Source: an uncultured Oscillibacter sp.
Lineage (GTDB): Bacteria; Bacillota; Clostridia; Oscillospirales; Oscillospiraceae
NCBI GenBank assembly: GCA_910583785.1
Contig: CAJTZK010000001.1
Coordinates: forward strand, 186,001-250,000
Direction: 5' to 3'
DNA length: 64,000 nucleotides
Shown here: positions 15,477 through 24,355 of the stretch, in pieces
How positions within the stretch are numbered: position 1 is the stretch's first letter
How the letters are laid out: each line of letters begins with the position of its first letter
Notes under the pieces: model-generated
What the model was told of the DNA's origin: nothing
The model's database searches: none
Seen by the model: the letters and a program-made list of their open reading frames with translations, nothing else
Program-made: the position numbers and the translations under genes

Positions 15477-16706
15477 TTATACCACTTGGAACAGATAGAA
15501 TTTCAGGTAGTTTGTCTCCTCAACTCCCCACAAAACCGGGTGGTCGCAGCTCTGCTGCCGGGCCTCGATCTGCCGGAGACGGACCCCGGCGTCCCGGGCG
15601 GCGGAGCGGAGCATGGCGGTAAAGCGCTCTTCCTCCGCGAAGTGGGAACAGGAGCAGGTGGCCAGGTACCCGCCCCGGGGAAGCAGCTTCATGGCCCGGT
15701 AATTGATCTCCTTGTAGCCCGTCATGGCGCTGGCCACCGTCTTCCGGGACTTGGTGAAAGCCGGAGGGTCCAGGATGATGAAGTCGTATTTCCCCGGCTC
15801 CTTCTCCAGGTCCGGGAGCAGCTCAAAGACGTTGGCGGCCATGCAGTCCACCACGCCGCCCAAGCCGTTCCGCTCCGCGTTGGCCCGGGCCATCTCCACG
15901 GCGGAAGCCGACACGTCCACGGCGGTGACGTGCTTCGCCCCGCCCAGGGCGGCGTTCAGGGCGAAGGACCCCGTATGGGTGAAGCAGTCCAGCACCGTCT
16001 TCCCTCCGGCCAGCCGCCCAACCGCCCGGCGGTTGTACTTCTGGTCCAGGAAGAACCCTGTCTTCTGGCCGTTTTCCACGTCTACCAAATATTTTACGCC
16101 GTTTTCTGCAATCTCCGTCACCGGGGATTCCGGTGGGGCCTCCCCCGGCAGGAGGAACCAGCCCTTGTACTGCTCCAAGCCCTCCTTTTCCCGGAGGGCA
16201 ACATCATTCCGCTCAAAAACGCCCCGGACCTCCTGCCCGTCCTCCCGGAGAATGCGGACCAGAAGGGGCAGCAGCAGGTCCTTGATGTTCTCCACGCCCA
16301 CAGACAGCACCTGAACGCTGAGAAGGTCGTGGAACTTGTCCACCGTCAGGCCGGGGAACATGTCCGCCTCCCCGAAAATAATCCGGCAGGCGTCCAGGTC
16401 CCCGGGGGCCATGACGGTCTTCCGGTACTCCCAGGCCCAGCGGAGCTTCCGCTCCCAGAAGGCGGCGTCAAAGCGGTCGTTGGCGTTCCGGGAGAGCAAG
16501 CGAACCCGGATTTTTGAATTTTCCGATAAGAATCCGGTGCCAAGATAGGCGCCTCTCCGGCTCCGCACGTCCACCAGGCCGCCGTTCTCCGGCCTTCCCT
16601 CCATGGACAAAATTTCCGCCTCGTAAATCCAGGGGTGCCCCCGGAGTATGGCCGTCTCGGCCTTGGGGGTGACGGTGGCGCTGGGGTACCCACGCTCTGC
16701 TTTCAT
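15477..16706 (-). CDS. rlmI: 23S rRNA (cytosine-C5) methyltransferase, RlmI family
   Basis: A 409-residue protein: PUA domain at about 1-80 (RGHPWIYEAEI), the EEHEE-like central part, then a Rossmann methyltransferase with the SAM loop VLDCFTHTGSFALNAAL and catalytic motif LDPPAFTKS, plus the second Cys motif CSCSHF. Family members make m5C1962 in 23S rRNA. ATG at 16706 (MKAERGYPSA) has GGAGGG eight bases upstream. Cotranscribed with mtnN. Confidence 0.9.
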   Translation of the reverse strand: MKAERGYPSATVTPKAETAILRGHPWIYEAEILSMEGRPENGGLVDVRSRRGAYLGTGFLSENSKIRVRLLSRNANDRFDAAFWERKLRWAWEYRKTVMAPGDLDACRIIFGEADMFPGLTVDKFHDLLSVQVLSVGVENIKDLLLPLLVRILREDGQEVRGVFERNDVALREKEGLEQYKGWFLLPGEAPPESPVTEIAENGVKYLVDVENGQKTGFFLDQKYNRRAVGRLAGGKTVLDCFTHTGSFALNAALGGAKHVTAVDVSASAVEMARANAERNGLGGVVDCMAANVFELLPDLEKEPGKYDFIILDPPAFTKSRKTVASAMTGYKEINYRAMKLLPRGGYLATCSCSHFAEEERFTAMLRSAARDAGVRLRQIEARQQSCDHPVLWGVEETNYLKFYLFQVV

Positions 16707-16798
16707 AGGACAAGCCCTCCTGATGGCATTTTTTCTCTCCCAATATAGCACACTTCCCGCCGGATTTCCATAGGATTCACTAAGAAGGAGGAATTGCC

Positions 16799-17539
16799 AT
16801 GCCCACTATTTATTTAAGCCCTTCAACCCAGGAGTGGAACAGCTACGTCACGGGCAGCGGGTCAGAGGAATACAACATGAACCTGCTGGCGGACGCCCTG
16901 GTCCCCTATCTCCTCTCCAATGGAATCCAGTATAAGCGCAACAAGCCCGAAATGACCGCCGGGTCCTCTATCCGGGAGGCCAACCGGGGAACCTACGACC
17001 TCTACCTGGCCCTTCACTCCAACGGCGCGCCGGAGGGGCGCTACGGCGAGGAGCGGGGCATCATCGCCTTTTATTACCCGGGCAGCCGCCAGGGCCAGCG
17101 GGCGGCGGAACTCATCGCCCAGGAGCTGCGGAAAATCTACCCCCTTCCCGGCAAAGTCACCACCCGCTCCACCACCACCCTGGGGGAGGTGGCCCAGTCC
17201 AACGCCCCAGCGGTGCTGGTGGAAATCGGCTACCACGACAACTGGTCCGACGCCACCTGGGTAGAGGGACACATGGACGCCATCGCCCAGCAGCTGGCCC
17301 GGGCCCTGACGGAGTTTTTCGGCCTGCCCTTCATCTACCCCATGGACCCCGTCCAGGGCAGGGTGGCCCTCAGCTGGGGGACGCTGAACCTGCGGAGCTA
17401 CCCCTCCCCCACCGGAACGATTATCGCCAACCTCCCCGACGGCGCGGAGGTCACGGTCTACGGCGAGTGGCAGGGCTGGTACGTCGTCCACCACGGGGGC
17501 CATGTGGGCTACGCCGCCGCCGCATACATCGATACCTGA
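16799..17539 (+). CDS. N-acetylmuramoyl-L-alanine amidase (Amidase_3) with SH3 domain
   Basis: A 246-residue protein. Residues 1-180 form the zinc amidase_3 fold: IYLSPSTQEWN, a Glu in NRGTYDLYLALHSNG, and VLVEIGYHDN near 145. Residues about 187-246 form an SH3b domain (LNLRSYPSPTGTII ... WYVVHHGGHVGYA) that would bind the wall. There is no signal peptide, so either export is non-classical or it acts after lysis or inside the mother cell, as some sporulation and phage amidases do. AAGGAGG precedes the ATG. No phage genes are nearby. Separate, divergent from rlmI. Confidence 0.88.
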   Translation: MPTIYLSPSTQEWNSYVTGSGSEEYNMNLLADALVPYLLSNGIQYKRNKPEMTAGSSIREANRGTYDLYLALHSNGAPEGRYGEERGIIAFYYPGSRQGQRAAELIAQELRKIYPLPGKVTTRSTTTLGEVAQSNAPAVLVEIGYHDNWSDATWVEGHMDAIAQQLARALTEFFGLPFIYPMDPVQGRVALSWGTLNLRSYPSPTGTIIANLPDGAEVTVYGEWQGWYVVHHGGHVGYAAAAYIDT

Positions 17540-17997
17540 CCGCTTTCCACACCCGTCCTCCTGTTGCTTTTACGCCGGGTTTGCGGGAACGCTTCCATTC
17601 CTGGCAAAATTTTCTTGCGATTTTGCCTCCGGTTTCAGGATTTCGCTTGACAGCGGTCCAGTAAAAGTTTAAACTAAAGGCAGATTGCCGTCGGAGGGCA
17701 AAGGGGTGCCCTCCGGTCGTTTTCTAAAACGCTCCTGTCCGCGGGTCCTGTTTTGGAAACCGGCAATGCGCCCAACAGCGAAAGATATTCCGCCCCCGGA
17801 AGACAGGCGCCCCCCATTCGGGGCCCGGGCGGAAGACAAGGAAACCCATGTCCGAAAGCCGCCGGCGGCCATACCGCCCCGGGGACATCCATGCCCTTGG
17901 AGGGAAACGCATCCCCTCCGCCGTACGGGCGTGTTGACGGTTTTTTGAAGCGGGCTTCCCGCGGCAATACCAAAACTGAATGGAGGAATCAGCAGCC
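17540..17997 (+). promoter_or_regulatory. Long leader and promoter region of rny
   Basis: 458 bases without a gene. An 8-bp inverted repeat (GGCAAAAT 17603-17610, ATTTTGCC 17620-17627) follows the amidase gene. A promoter, -35 TTGACA (17647-17652), 17 bp, -10 TAAACT (17670-17675), gives a leader of about 315 nt to rny. Near its 5' end is an 8-bp perfect hairpin (17693-17700 with 17707-17714) followed by four T, which could act as an attenuator. The rest is GC-rich with short stems and no convincing reading frame. Confidence 0.55.
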
Positions 17998-19545
17998 GTG
18001 ATTCAAAGCATCATTGCCCTTTTCATAGGGCTGGTGGCTGGCGGCGTGATTTGCTTCCCGCTTGGTATTCGCTATCGGAAGAACGTCTCTGAAAAAGAAA
18101 TCTCCAGCGCCGAAGAAGAGGGAACGCGCATTGTCAACGAGGCCATCAAAAGCGCCGAATCCAAGAAGCGCGAGGCCCTGCTGGAAGCCAAGGAGGAGAT
18201 CTTAAAAAACCGCAGCGAGTACGAAAAGGAAGTCAAGGAACGCCGCGCCGACCTTCAGCGGCAGGAGAACCGCCTGCAGCAGAAGGAGGAAAACCTCGAC
18301 CGGAAGATTGAGGCCGTGGAAAAGAAAGAGGAGTCCCTGACTCAGAAGCACGCCGCCATCGACAAGGAGACCGAAGAGATCAAACTTGTCAAGCGTGGCC
18401 AGACCGAAATGCTGGAGCGCATCTCCGGCTTCACCACCGAGGAGGCGAAGCAGTACCTCATCGACCAGGTAGAAGCGGAAGTCACTCACGAGACCGCCCT
18501 CAAAATCAAAGAGGTGGAGTCCCGGATGAAAGAGGAGTGCGACGCCCGGGCCCGGGAGATCGTGGCCCAGGCCATCCAGCGCTGCGCCGCCGACCAGGTG
18601 GCCGATATGACCGTCAGTGTGGTTCCCCTGCCCAATGACGAAATGAAGGGCCGGATCATCGGCCGGGAAGGCCGGAATATCCGTACCATTGAGACCCTGA
18701 CGGGCGTAGACCTCATCATTGACGACACGCCGGAAGCCATCACCGTCTCCTGCTTCGAGCCCGTCCGCCGGGAGATCGCCCGTCTGGCCCTGGAGAAACT
18801 GATTTCCGACGGGCGCATCCACCCCACCCACATTGAGGAGATGGTGGAAAAGGCCCGCCGGGAGGTGGACGCCACCATCAAAGCCGAGGGCGAACGGGTC
18901 ACCTTCGAGTGCGGCATCCGCAGCCTTCACCCGGAACTGGTAAAGATGCTGGGCCGCCTACACTACCGCACCAGCTACGGCCAGAACGTCCTCCAGCACT
19001 CCGTGGAGGTGAGCCACATTGCCGGCATGATGGCGGCGGAGCTGGGCGTGGACGTCCAGGCCGCGAAACGGGCCGGGCTGCTCCACGACCTGGGGAAGTC
19101 CGTGGACCACGAGATGGAGGGCACCCATGTGGCCCTGGGCGTGGAATTCGCCCGGAAGTACAAGGAAAAAGAGGACATCATCCACGCCATTGAGGCCCAC
19201 CACAACGATGTGGAACCCAGGACCATCGTCGCCTGCCTGGTTCAGGCTGCGGACGCCATTTCCGCCGCCCGGCCCGGCGCCCGCCGCGAGAACCTGGAGA
19301 ACTACATCAAGCGCCTGGAGCAGCTGGAGAGCATCACTGGCGGATATCCCGGTGTGGACAAAGCCTTTGCCATCCAGGCGGGCCGGGAAGTCCGGGTCAT
19401 GGTGAAGCCCGAGCAGGTATCCGAGGACCAGATGGTCATCCTGGCCCGGGACCTGGCCAAGAAAATCGAGGAGGAAATGGAGTACCCCGGCCAAATCAAG
19501 GTCCATGTCCTCCGGGAAACCAAAGTGGTCGAATACGCAAAATAA
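17998..19545 (+). CDS. rny: Ribonuclease Y
   Basis: A 515-residue RNase Y: N-terminal membrane anchor (about 5-25), coiled coil of about 30-190, a KH RNA-binding domain (GRIIGREGRNIRTIETLTGV) and an HD domain (LLHDLGKSVDHE, HH in AIEAHHNDVE). It initiates mRNA turnover at the membrane as a 5'-end-sensitive endonuclease. GTG at 17998 is chosen because GGAGG lies 11 bases upstream; ATG at 17980, six codons earlier, would start just before that RBS and has no RBS of its own. It is preceded by an unusually long leader and followed by a terminator. Confidence 0.95.
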   Translation: MIQSIIALFIGLVAGGVICFPLGIRYRKNVSEKEISSAEEEGTRIVNEAIKSAESKKREALLEAKEEILKNRSEYEKEVKERRADLQRQENRLQQKEENLDRKIEAVEKKEESLTQKHAAIDKETEEIKLVKRGQTEMLERISGFTTEEAKQYLIDQVEAEVTHETALKIKEVESRMKEECDARAREIVAQAIQRCAADQVADMTVSVVPLPNDEMKGRIIGREGRNIRTIETLTGVDLIIDDTPEAITVSCFEPVRREIARLALEKLISDGRIHPTHIEEMVEKARREVDATIKAEGERVTFECGIRSLHPELVKMLGRLHYRTSYGQNVLQHSVEVSHIAGMMAAELGVDVQAAKRAGLLHDLGKSVDHEMEGTHVALGVEFARKYKEKEDIIHAIEAHHNDVEPRTIVACLVQAADAISAARPGARRENLENYIKRLEQLESITGGYPGVDKAFAIQAGREVRVMVKPEQVSEDQMVILARDLAKKIEEEMEYPGQIKVHVLRETKVVEYAK

Positions 19546-19585
19546 TGCCCTCCGTAACGGATTGCGGAGGCCAAAGACGCAAGGA

Positions 19586-19632
19586 ACAGAAAGCGGTCGT
19601 GATACCTTCACAGCCGCTTTCTGTCTTTTTTT
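19586..19632 (+). terminator. Terminator of rny
   Basis: An 11-bp perfect stem (19586-19596 with 19614-19624) followed by C and seven T. Confidence 0.88.
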
Positions 19633-19659
19633 GAAACACAAAGAAAGGATGTCGTTTCC

Positions 19660-20550
19660 ATGAGCGTTCAAAATCTTCTCAGCACCCAGTCCCGCGCGGA
19701 AAGCCTCCGCTATGCCGCCGGAGGAACCAAAGCGGCCGGGGCCTCCTTCCAGGAGCGGCTGGCCCAGACCTCTGCCAGCGCCGCCGTTATCCAGGGACCT
19801 GAGATCAATCTCCGCATGCCCGGCGAAAACACGGTCTATTCCGGCGCCCACGCCGGACAGAACCATACGATGCAGACGATTTACGCGGAGTACACAGCGG
19901 ACTCCACCCCCGGGGACCCCATTGTCCACGTCACGGGCACATCGGACAGCGGCCCCTACGACTTCACCTGCCACATCCAAGACATCGACCCCTCCAGCGC
20001 CTCCTACGCGGAGCTGGCCGCCCTGTTTGGCCATTTGGAAAAGACTGGCGCGTATCAAAGCGGCCAGTCCTTCTGCCGCGTACTCCCCACTGGCCTGGAA
20101 CCCGGCGATATCACCCTGCGGCGCGATTACCTCGGCATGATTGACCGCCATCAATACGACCGCCATTTCGGCGGCGCCTGCAAGGCCGAGGCGGCGGAGC
20201 TGCTAGCCCTGTACCAGCCCTGCGCCTCCGGAACCGGGACGTCCCAGGGCGCCGCCGCCCTGGACCACAGCGTTCTCATGAAAAAGGACCTTCTCTCCGC
20301 CCTGGCGGATTTTCAGTCCTCCGCCCTGGACCGGATGAAGAAAGCCAAGGAAAACCAGGAGGAAGAGGAGGCTTGGAATAAGCTGATGAAGTACCTGGAC
20401 GCCTGGATCGAATCCCTGCGGGAAGAGGCTGACATCCGGAAAATTGCCAAAGCCCACGCCGCCCTGGCGGCCCTCCAGGCGGACGCTGGATCGGACCAGC
20501 CGGACCTTGGGGATTATCTCCTGGAACAGCTTCAAAACGCCATCGCCTAA
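19660..20550 (+). CDS. Unknown protein
   Basis: A 296-residue soluble protein with no signal peptide or membrane segment. The first 50 residues are rich in Ser, Ala and Gln (SFQERLAQTSASAAVIQGPE). A middle beta-like part follows (DPIVHVTGTSDSGPYDFTCH), and the last 100 residues are strongly helical and charged (MKKAKENQEEEEAWNKLMKY), with a possible short coiled coil. An AAAGGATG site precedes the ATG. The gene stands between the rny terminator and its own terminator. I do not recognise it; codon use looks like that of its neighbours. Confidence 0.65.
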   Translation: MSVQNLLSTQSRAESLRYAAGGTKAAGASFQERLAQTSASAAVIQGPEINLRMPGENTVYSGAHAGQNHTMQTIYAEYTADSTPGDPIVHVTGTSDSGPYDFTCHIQDIDPSSASYAELAALFGHLEKTGAYQSGQSFCRVLPTGLEPGDITLRRDYLGMIDRHQYDRHFGGACKAEAAELLALYQPCASGTGTSQGAAALDHSVLMKKDLLSALADFQSSALDRMKKAKENQEEEEAWNKLMKYLDAWIESLREEADIRKIAKAHAALAALQADAGSDQPDLGDYLLEQLQNAIA

Positions 20551-20555
20551 CAGAA

Positions 20556-20584
20556 ACCCCCGGTGCAGCACGCCGGGGGTCTTT
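20556..20584 (+). terminator. Terminator of the 19660 gene
   Basis: An 8-bp stem, ACCCCCGG (20556-20563) with CCGGGGGT (20573-20580), followed by CTTTT, just after the stop codon. Confidence 0.75.
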
Positions 20585-20592
20585 TCTTCTCT

Positions 20593-21186
20593 TTACAGGC
20601 ATCCGCCGGAATGCCAGGGCATCGCCCCCCAATAGACGCTGGCCAGCAGGGCGGGCAGCAGCCACAGGCTTCCCCCGGTCCGCAGCATGACCCAGGCGAT
20701 CAGCGCCGCCAGCGCCGCCGCCGTAACGCCACCCGCCCACCGGACCGCCGCTTCCCCCGCCACCGGGCCCGCCGCCCAAGCGGAGAGCAGATACAGCGCC
20801 CTGCCCCCGTCCAGAGGCCGGATGGGCAGAAGGTTGAACGCGCACAGCACCAAATTCGCCCCCACCGCGGCGGGCCAGCGGCCCTTCCCCAAAACTGTCA
20901 GGAGGAACGCCGCCAGGAGATTCCCGGCGGGTCCCGCCAGCACCGCCGCCAGCTCCCCGCCATAGGACAGGCGGCGGCTGTTCGTCTCCAGTACCGCCCC
21001 CAGTACACCAAGGCGGAAGCCCGTCACCTCCGCCCCCAGCATCCGGAGCACCGCCCAGTGCCCCAGCTCATGGACAGCGGCGGCCCCCAGCACCGTGGCC
21101 AGGGGCTCCCAGCCATTGGCCAGGACAAACCAGATGGCAAGCAGCACAAAGCCGCCGCTGACCCGGATGTTATAGGGCGGAAACAT
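20593..21186 (-). CDS. spoIVFB: SpoIVFB-like intramembrane metalloprotease (M50)
   Basis: A 197-residue membrane protease of the site-2 family. The zinc motif is H39-E40-x-x-H43 (HELGH) in the first core helix, and the third ligand is D126 in FNLLPIRPLDGG. About six membrane segments. In sporulating Firmicutes SpoIVFB cuts pro-sigma-K in the mother cell. Its start overlaps the end of spoIVFA by 17 bp without a clear RBS, so translation is probably coupled. The pairing with the upstream M23/membrane-anchor gene supports the SpoIVFB identity over a generic M50 protease. Confidence 0.85.
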   Translation of the reverse strand: MFPPYNIRVSGGFVLLAIWFVLANGWEPLATVLGAAAVHELGHWAVLRMLGAEVTGFRLGVLGAVLETNSRRLSYGGELAAVLAGPAGNLLAAFLLTVLGKGRWPAAVGANLVLCAFNLLPIRPLDGGRALYLLSAWAAGPVAGEAAVRWAGGVTAAALAALIAWVMLRTGGSLWLLPALLASVYWGAMPWHSGGCL

Positions 21187-22138
21187 AGTAAACCGGATTC
21201 AGGTAGGTACCTTCCCTCTGGAGTTCAAAGTGGAGATGGGGACCAGTGGCCATGCCCGTCTCCCCTACCTCGGCAATTTTCTGCCCCCGCTTCACCGCCG
21301 TACCGGAGGAGGCCGTCACCCGGCTGCAATGCGCATAGAGAGTGGAATACCCTCCCTCATGGGCTACAACGCAGTACCGTCCATAGCTGCTGCTGTCCCC
21401 TACGGCGGTGACAGTGCCGTCGGCAAAGCAGCGCACTTCCGCCCCAGTATCCGCCGCCAGGTCCACGCCGTAGTGGAACCGCTCCTCCCCCTCCGTCGGG
21501 TGTTCCCGGTAGCCAAAGCCAGAACTGAGGGTCCCGGCCACCGGGGCGCTGTAGTCAAAGCCCAGAAGGGCCTGCTCCATGCTGACTCCCTCCGGCAGGT
21601 TCTCCTGGGAGTACAGCACATAGGCCAGGCTGGACGCCGGTTGGCCCTCCGGTCCCGGGGCCTCCGGCGGGCCGGAGGGGGCGCCGGGTTCCGCCCGGAA
21701 GCCCCGCAGCAGGTCCAGCGCCGCGCTGTCCCGGAGCGTTGCCTTTTGGGTGGTCATCTTCACCGGAGCCTCCGCCGTTCCGGCGGCCCCAGCCTGGAAG
21801 GCCCCCTCCTGGGGGTGGAATACCGCCTGGTAAACCTCCCCCATGCCGCCCCCCTCCTCCCCAGAAAAGGCCCGGCCCACGGCGGAGAACACCGCCTGGA
21901 CATCCATATTCTGCTCCATGGCGGCGGAGAGCGTCTCGTTGAAGGCTGCCATCTTGGCTGGCAGCAGCAGCTTCGCCGCCACCAGCGCCACAAAAATGCC
22001 CCCGCAGGCCACCAGGCGCAGCATCAGCCGCAGGTCCTTTGCCGCCAAGGGCTCGCCCTTCCGGGTTCCGTTCCGGACGCTCCGGGACCTCCGCCGTGTA
22101 CCCGCGGCGATCCGCCGCCCCGCCTGCCTTGAAGTCAT
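21170..22138 (-). CDS. spoIVFA: SpoIVFA-like membrane-anchored M23 protein
   Basis: A 322-residue protein: a basic N-terminus, one membrane segment (about 38-60), a low-complexity linker (about 130-195), and a LytM domain at about 205-320. The LytM metal residues are all present: H222, D226, H270, H301 and H303 (HLHFE). SpoIVFA holds and inhibits SpoIVFB in the outer forespore membrane; Bacillus SpoIVFA is thought to be catalytically inactive, so the complete set here is notable. ATG at 22138 has AAAGGAGG nine bases upstream; a GTG 10 codons earlier lacks an RBS. SpoIIQ is an alternative relative, but the spoIVFB overlap favours SpoIVFA. Confidence 0.75.
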   Translation of the reverse strand: MTSRQAGRRIAAGTRRRSRSVRNGTRKGEPLAAKDLRLMLRLVACGGIFVALVAAKLLLPAKMAAFNETLSAAMEQNMDVQAVFSAVGRAFSGEEGGGMGEVYQAVFHPQEGAFQAGAAGTAEAPVKMTTQKATLRDSAALDLLRGFRAEPGAPSGPPEAPGPEGQPASSLAYVLYSQENLPEGVSMEQALLGFDYSAPVAGTLSSGFGYREHPTEGEERFHYGVDLAADTGAEVRCFADGTVTAVGDSSSYGRYCVVAHEGGYSTLYAHCSRVTASSGTAVKRGQKIAEVGETGMATGPHLHFELQREGTYLNPVYYVSAL

Positions 22139-22295
22139 ATCCGTCCCCCTCCTTTTGGAGTTCCGCACAGCTTGTTTCCCTGTATTTTATGAGCTTGCCC
22201 CCGCAAAAATGCCGGAAAATCCGGGGACGGGGCCCCCGCAGAGGGGCTTTCTTTCTCCGCTTTTGAGAATATCAAGAAAATATGAAAAAAAAACC

Positions 22296-22324
22296 TTGCT
22301 TTTTGGAGATTTCCCTGCTAGAAT
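22296..22324 (+). promoter_or_regulatory. Promoter of rpsT
   Basis: -35 TTGCTT (22296-22301), 17-bp spacer ending TGC (extended -10), -10 TAGAAT (22319-22324). Confidence 0.75.
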
Positions 22325-22388
22325 ATAGGTCTGTACGGTAGGAGTTTTCCTGCCCGCATGAACTCAACGGCCAAAGGAGGTGTTTGGT

Positions 22389-22652
22389 TTGCCGAATATT
22401 AAGTCTGCCAAGAAGCGCGTCCTCATCGGGAAAGCGAGGAACGCCCGCAACAAGGCCACGAAGTCCGATCTCAAAACCGCGATCAAAAAGTTCGAGGCCG
22501 CCGCGGCGGAGGGCAATCGCACCGATGCCGATGGCGCTTACAAGGTTGCGGTGAAAAAGGTCGATCAGGCTGTGGCGAAGGGTGTTCTCCACAAGAACGC
22601 GGCCGCTCACAAAAAGAGCGCCATGACCCTGAAGCTCAATCGGATCGGTTGA
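22389..22652 (+). CDS. rpsT: 30S ribosomal protein S20
   Basis: An 87-residue S20 beginning PNIKSAKKRV, with the usual helical, Lys/Ala-rich body. It starts at TTG (22389) with AAAGGAGG eight bases upstream. The GTG at 22380 overlaps that RBS and would add three residues. Rare start codons in rpsT are a known route to low or autoregulated expression. Own promoter and terminator. Confidence 0.96.
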   Translation: MPNIKSAKKRVLIGKARNARNKATKSDLKTAIKKFEAAAAEGNRTDADGAYKVAVKKVDQAVAKGVLHKNAAAHKKSAMTLKLNRIG

Positions 22653-22713
22653 TCCAAACATATCCCCGTTCCCGGGGGAATGACGCTTCCGTGTGAATGC
22701 CCGGAGGCCGTCA

Positions 22714-22745
22714 GGCCAAAAGGGCATCCATCCGGATGTCCTTTT
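22714..22745 (+). terminator. Terminator of rpsT
   Basis: A hairpin with 12-bp stem including one G-T pair (AAAAGGGCATCC with GGATGTCCTTTT, loop ATCC), ending in a run of T. Confidence 0.8.
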
Positions 22746-22768
22746 TGTTTTGCCGAGGAGGTTTCCCT

Positions 22769-23548
22769 ATGCCTATTTTTGACACTCATGCCCACTACGA
22801 TTCCAGCGGCTTCAACGCCGACCGGGACGAAGTCCTCTCCGCCCTCCCCGCCGCCGGGGTGGGCCTGGTAGTGGACCCCGGATGCGACCTGGAGAGTTCC
22901 CGGGCGGCCAGCGCCCTGGCGGAGCAGTATCCCTTTGTCTACGCCGCCGCAGGCATCCACCCCTCTGACTGCGCCAGGACCGGAGAGGCGGAGTTTGCCG
23001 CCCTGCGGGACCTCTGCGGGCACGAGAAGGTGATAGCCGTAGGCGAGGCCGGCCTGGACTACTATTGGAAGGACAATCCTCCCAGGGAGTTCCAGCAGGC
23101 GGTCTTCCGGCGGCAGATCGAGTTGGCGGTAGAGCTGGACCTGCCCATTATTGTCCACGACCGGGAGGCCCATGGGGATGCCCTCGCCATCGTGTTGGAC
23201 TACCCCGAGGCCCGGGGCGTTTTCCATTGTTTTTCCGGCAGTCCCGAGATGGCGGAGTAGCTTGTAAAGCGGGGCTGGTATTTGGGCTTTGACGGGCCCA
23301 TCACCTATAAGAACGCCCAGAAGGCCCCGGAGGTTGCAGCCGCCACCCCCTTAGACCGCATTGTGGTGGAAACGGATTCCCCCTACCTCACCCCGGTTCC
23401 CCTGCGGGGGAAGCGGAACGACAGCCGGAATCTCCCCTATGTCATCGAAAAGCTGGCGGAGTGGAAGGGCGTGTCTCCGGAGGAGATGACGCAAATCACC
23501 TGGGAAAACGGTTTGCGCCTGTTCCCGAAACTCCTATACACAGGCTGA
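22769..23548 (+). pseudogene. tatD: TatD-family deoxyribonuclease, interrupted by in-frame TAG
   Basis: Read through, this is a standard TatD of about 259 codons: H7 and H9 (DTHAHYD), Glu in GEAGLDYYW, His in IVHDREAHG, FHCFSG, and the last metal Asp in VETDSPYLTPVP. Codon 164 (23258-23260) is TAG, between EMAE and LVKRGWYLGF. Both halves keep the same frame and good family sequence, so only one base has changed. Termination there would remove the final Asp and leave an inactive protein. TAG is a normal stop elsewhere in this window (rsuA, engB), so recoding is unlikely. GAGGAGG precedes the ATG. Recent mutation or sequencing error are both possible. Confidence 0.85.
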
Positions 23549-23566
23549 AAAAAGGAGGCTCCAGGC

Positions 23567-24355
23567 ATGTACGAAAAGCAAGCGGCTCTTTTAGGCTGTC
23601 CCTTCAGGGAATTCCCTCCCATGGCGGACCCCTCTCCCATTCTGGCGGCCTACCAGGAAGCCCGGAGGCGGGCAGTCCGGACCGCCCCCGCACAGCCGGG
23701 GATTCTCCGGCGGCTCTTTTCAAAAGTGCGGGAAGCTCCGGCTCCGGAGAGTTTTGTTCCCGTCCTCATCGCCGTGGGGGACGATTCCCCTTTGGAAGGC
23801 TTCGAGTGGCTGGGAGGTGAAACGCCGGAGGGGCTCCGCCAAAGGCTCCTCTCCCAGCCTGTAGACAACGGCGGGGACCTTCTGGCCCGTATGGCGGCCC
23901 GGAACAAGGAATACGCGGCGGAAGACGGATGGGAGTGGCCCAGCCAGGAAATCCTAGGGCCCATAAAGGGCGGCGAGGCAATCAGCCGCTTCCTGGGCAT
24001 CTCAGATTTCCAGGGGAAAACCATCCCCTTGGTGCTGGCGGAAATTCCGGTGGAGCACCCCTGGGAGGTCTTTGCCTATATCCCCTTCGGCGGCTGGAAC
24101 GAGTGCCCCTGTAACGAAGAGCAGATGGCTGTGGCTAAATACTGGTATGAGAAGTACGGGGCCGTCCCGGCGGTGATTACCCAGGACGTGCTGGAATATG
24201 ACCTCCCCGCCCCGGTGCGGCATGAGGATGCCATGGCCCTGGCCCTGGAGCAATACGCCTTCTGCCCAGACATCGTGGACCAGGGCTGCGGATCCGTGGG
24301 CTATCTGGCGGATACTCTTGCAAAGTCCACGAAATGGTATTTCTGGTGGGACTGA
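23567..24355 (+). CDS. DUF4253-containing protein
   Basis: A 262-residue soluble protein. The C-terminal 110 residues match the DUF4253 pattern: VEHPWEVFAYIPFGGWNECP, a helix YWYEKYGAVPAVITQDVLEY, ALALEQYAFCPDIVDQG and the closing KWYFWWD. DUF4253 has no known activity. AAGGAGG precedes ATG at 23567. It lies between tatD and the lipoprotein gene and overlaps the next ATG by one base (TGATG), so it belongs to that operon. Confidence 0.8.
   Translation: MYEKQAALLGCPFREFPPMADPSPILAAYQEARRRAVRTAPAQPGILRRLFSKVREAPAPESFVPVLIAVGDDSPLEGFEWLGGETPEGLRQRLLSQPVDNGGDLLARMAARNKEYAAEDGWEWPSQEILGPIKGGEAISRFLGISDFQGKTIPLVLAEIPVEHPWEVFAYIPFGGWNECPCNEEQMAVAKYWYEKYGAVPAVITQDVLEYDLPAPVRHEDAMALALEQYAFCPDIVDQGCGSVGYLADTLAKSTKWYFWWD

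Noticed and set aside
16799..17539. Amidase with SH3 domain as a prophage lysin
   Set aside because: No holin, phage structural or integration genes nearby; composition matches the host.
17674..17973. A 99-codon minus-strand frame in the rny leader
   Set aside because: No RBS, Pro/Gly/Arg-rich random-looking translation, and it would oppose a clear rny promoter.
23258..23260. Amber codon as a recoded (for example pyrrolysine) position
   Set aside because: TAG ends other genes here (rsuA, engB), and TatD needs no special residue at this position.
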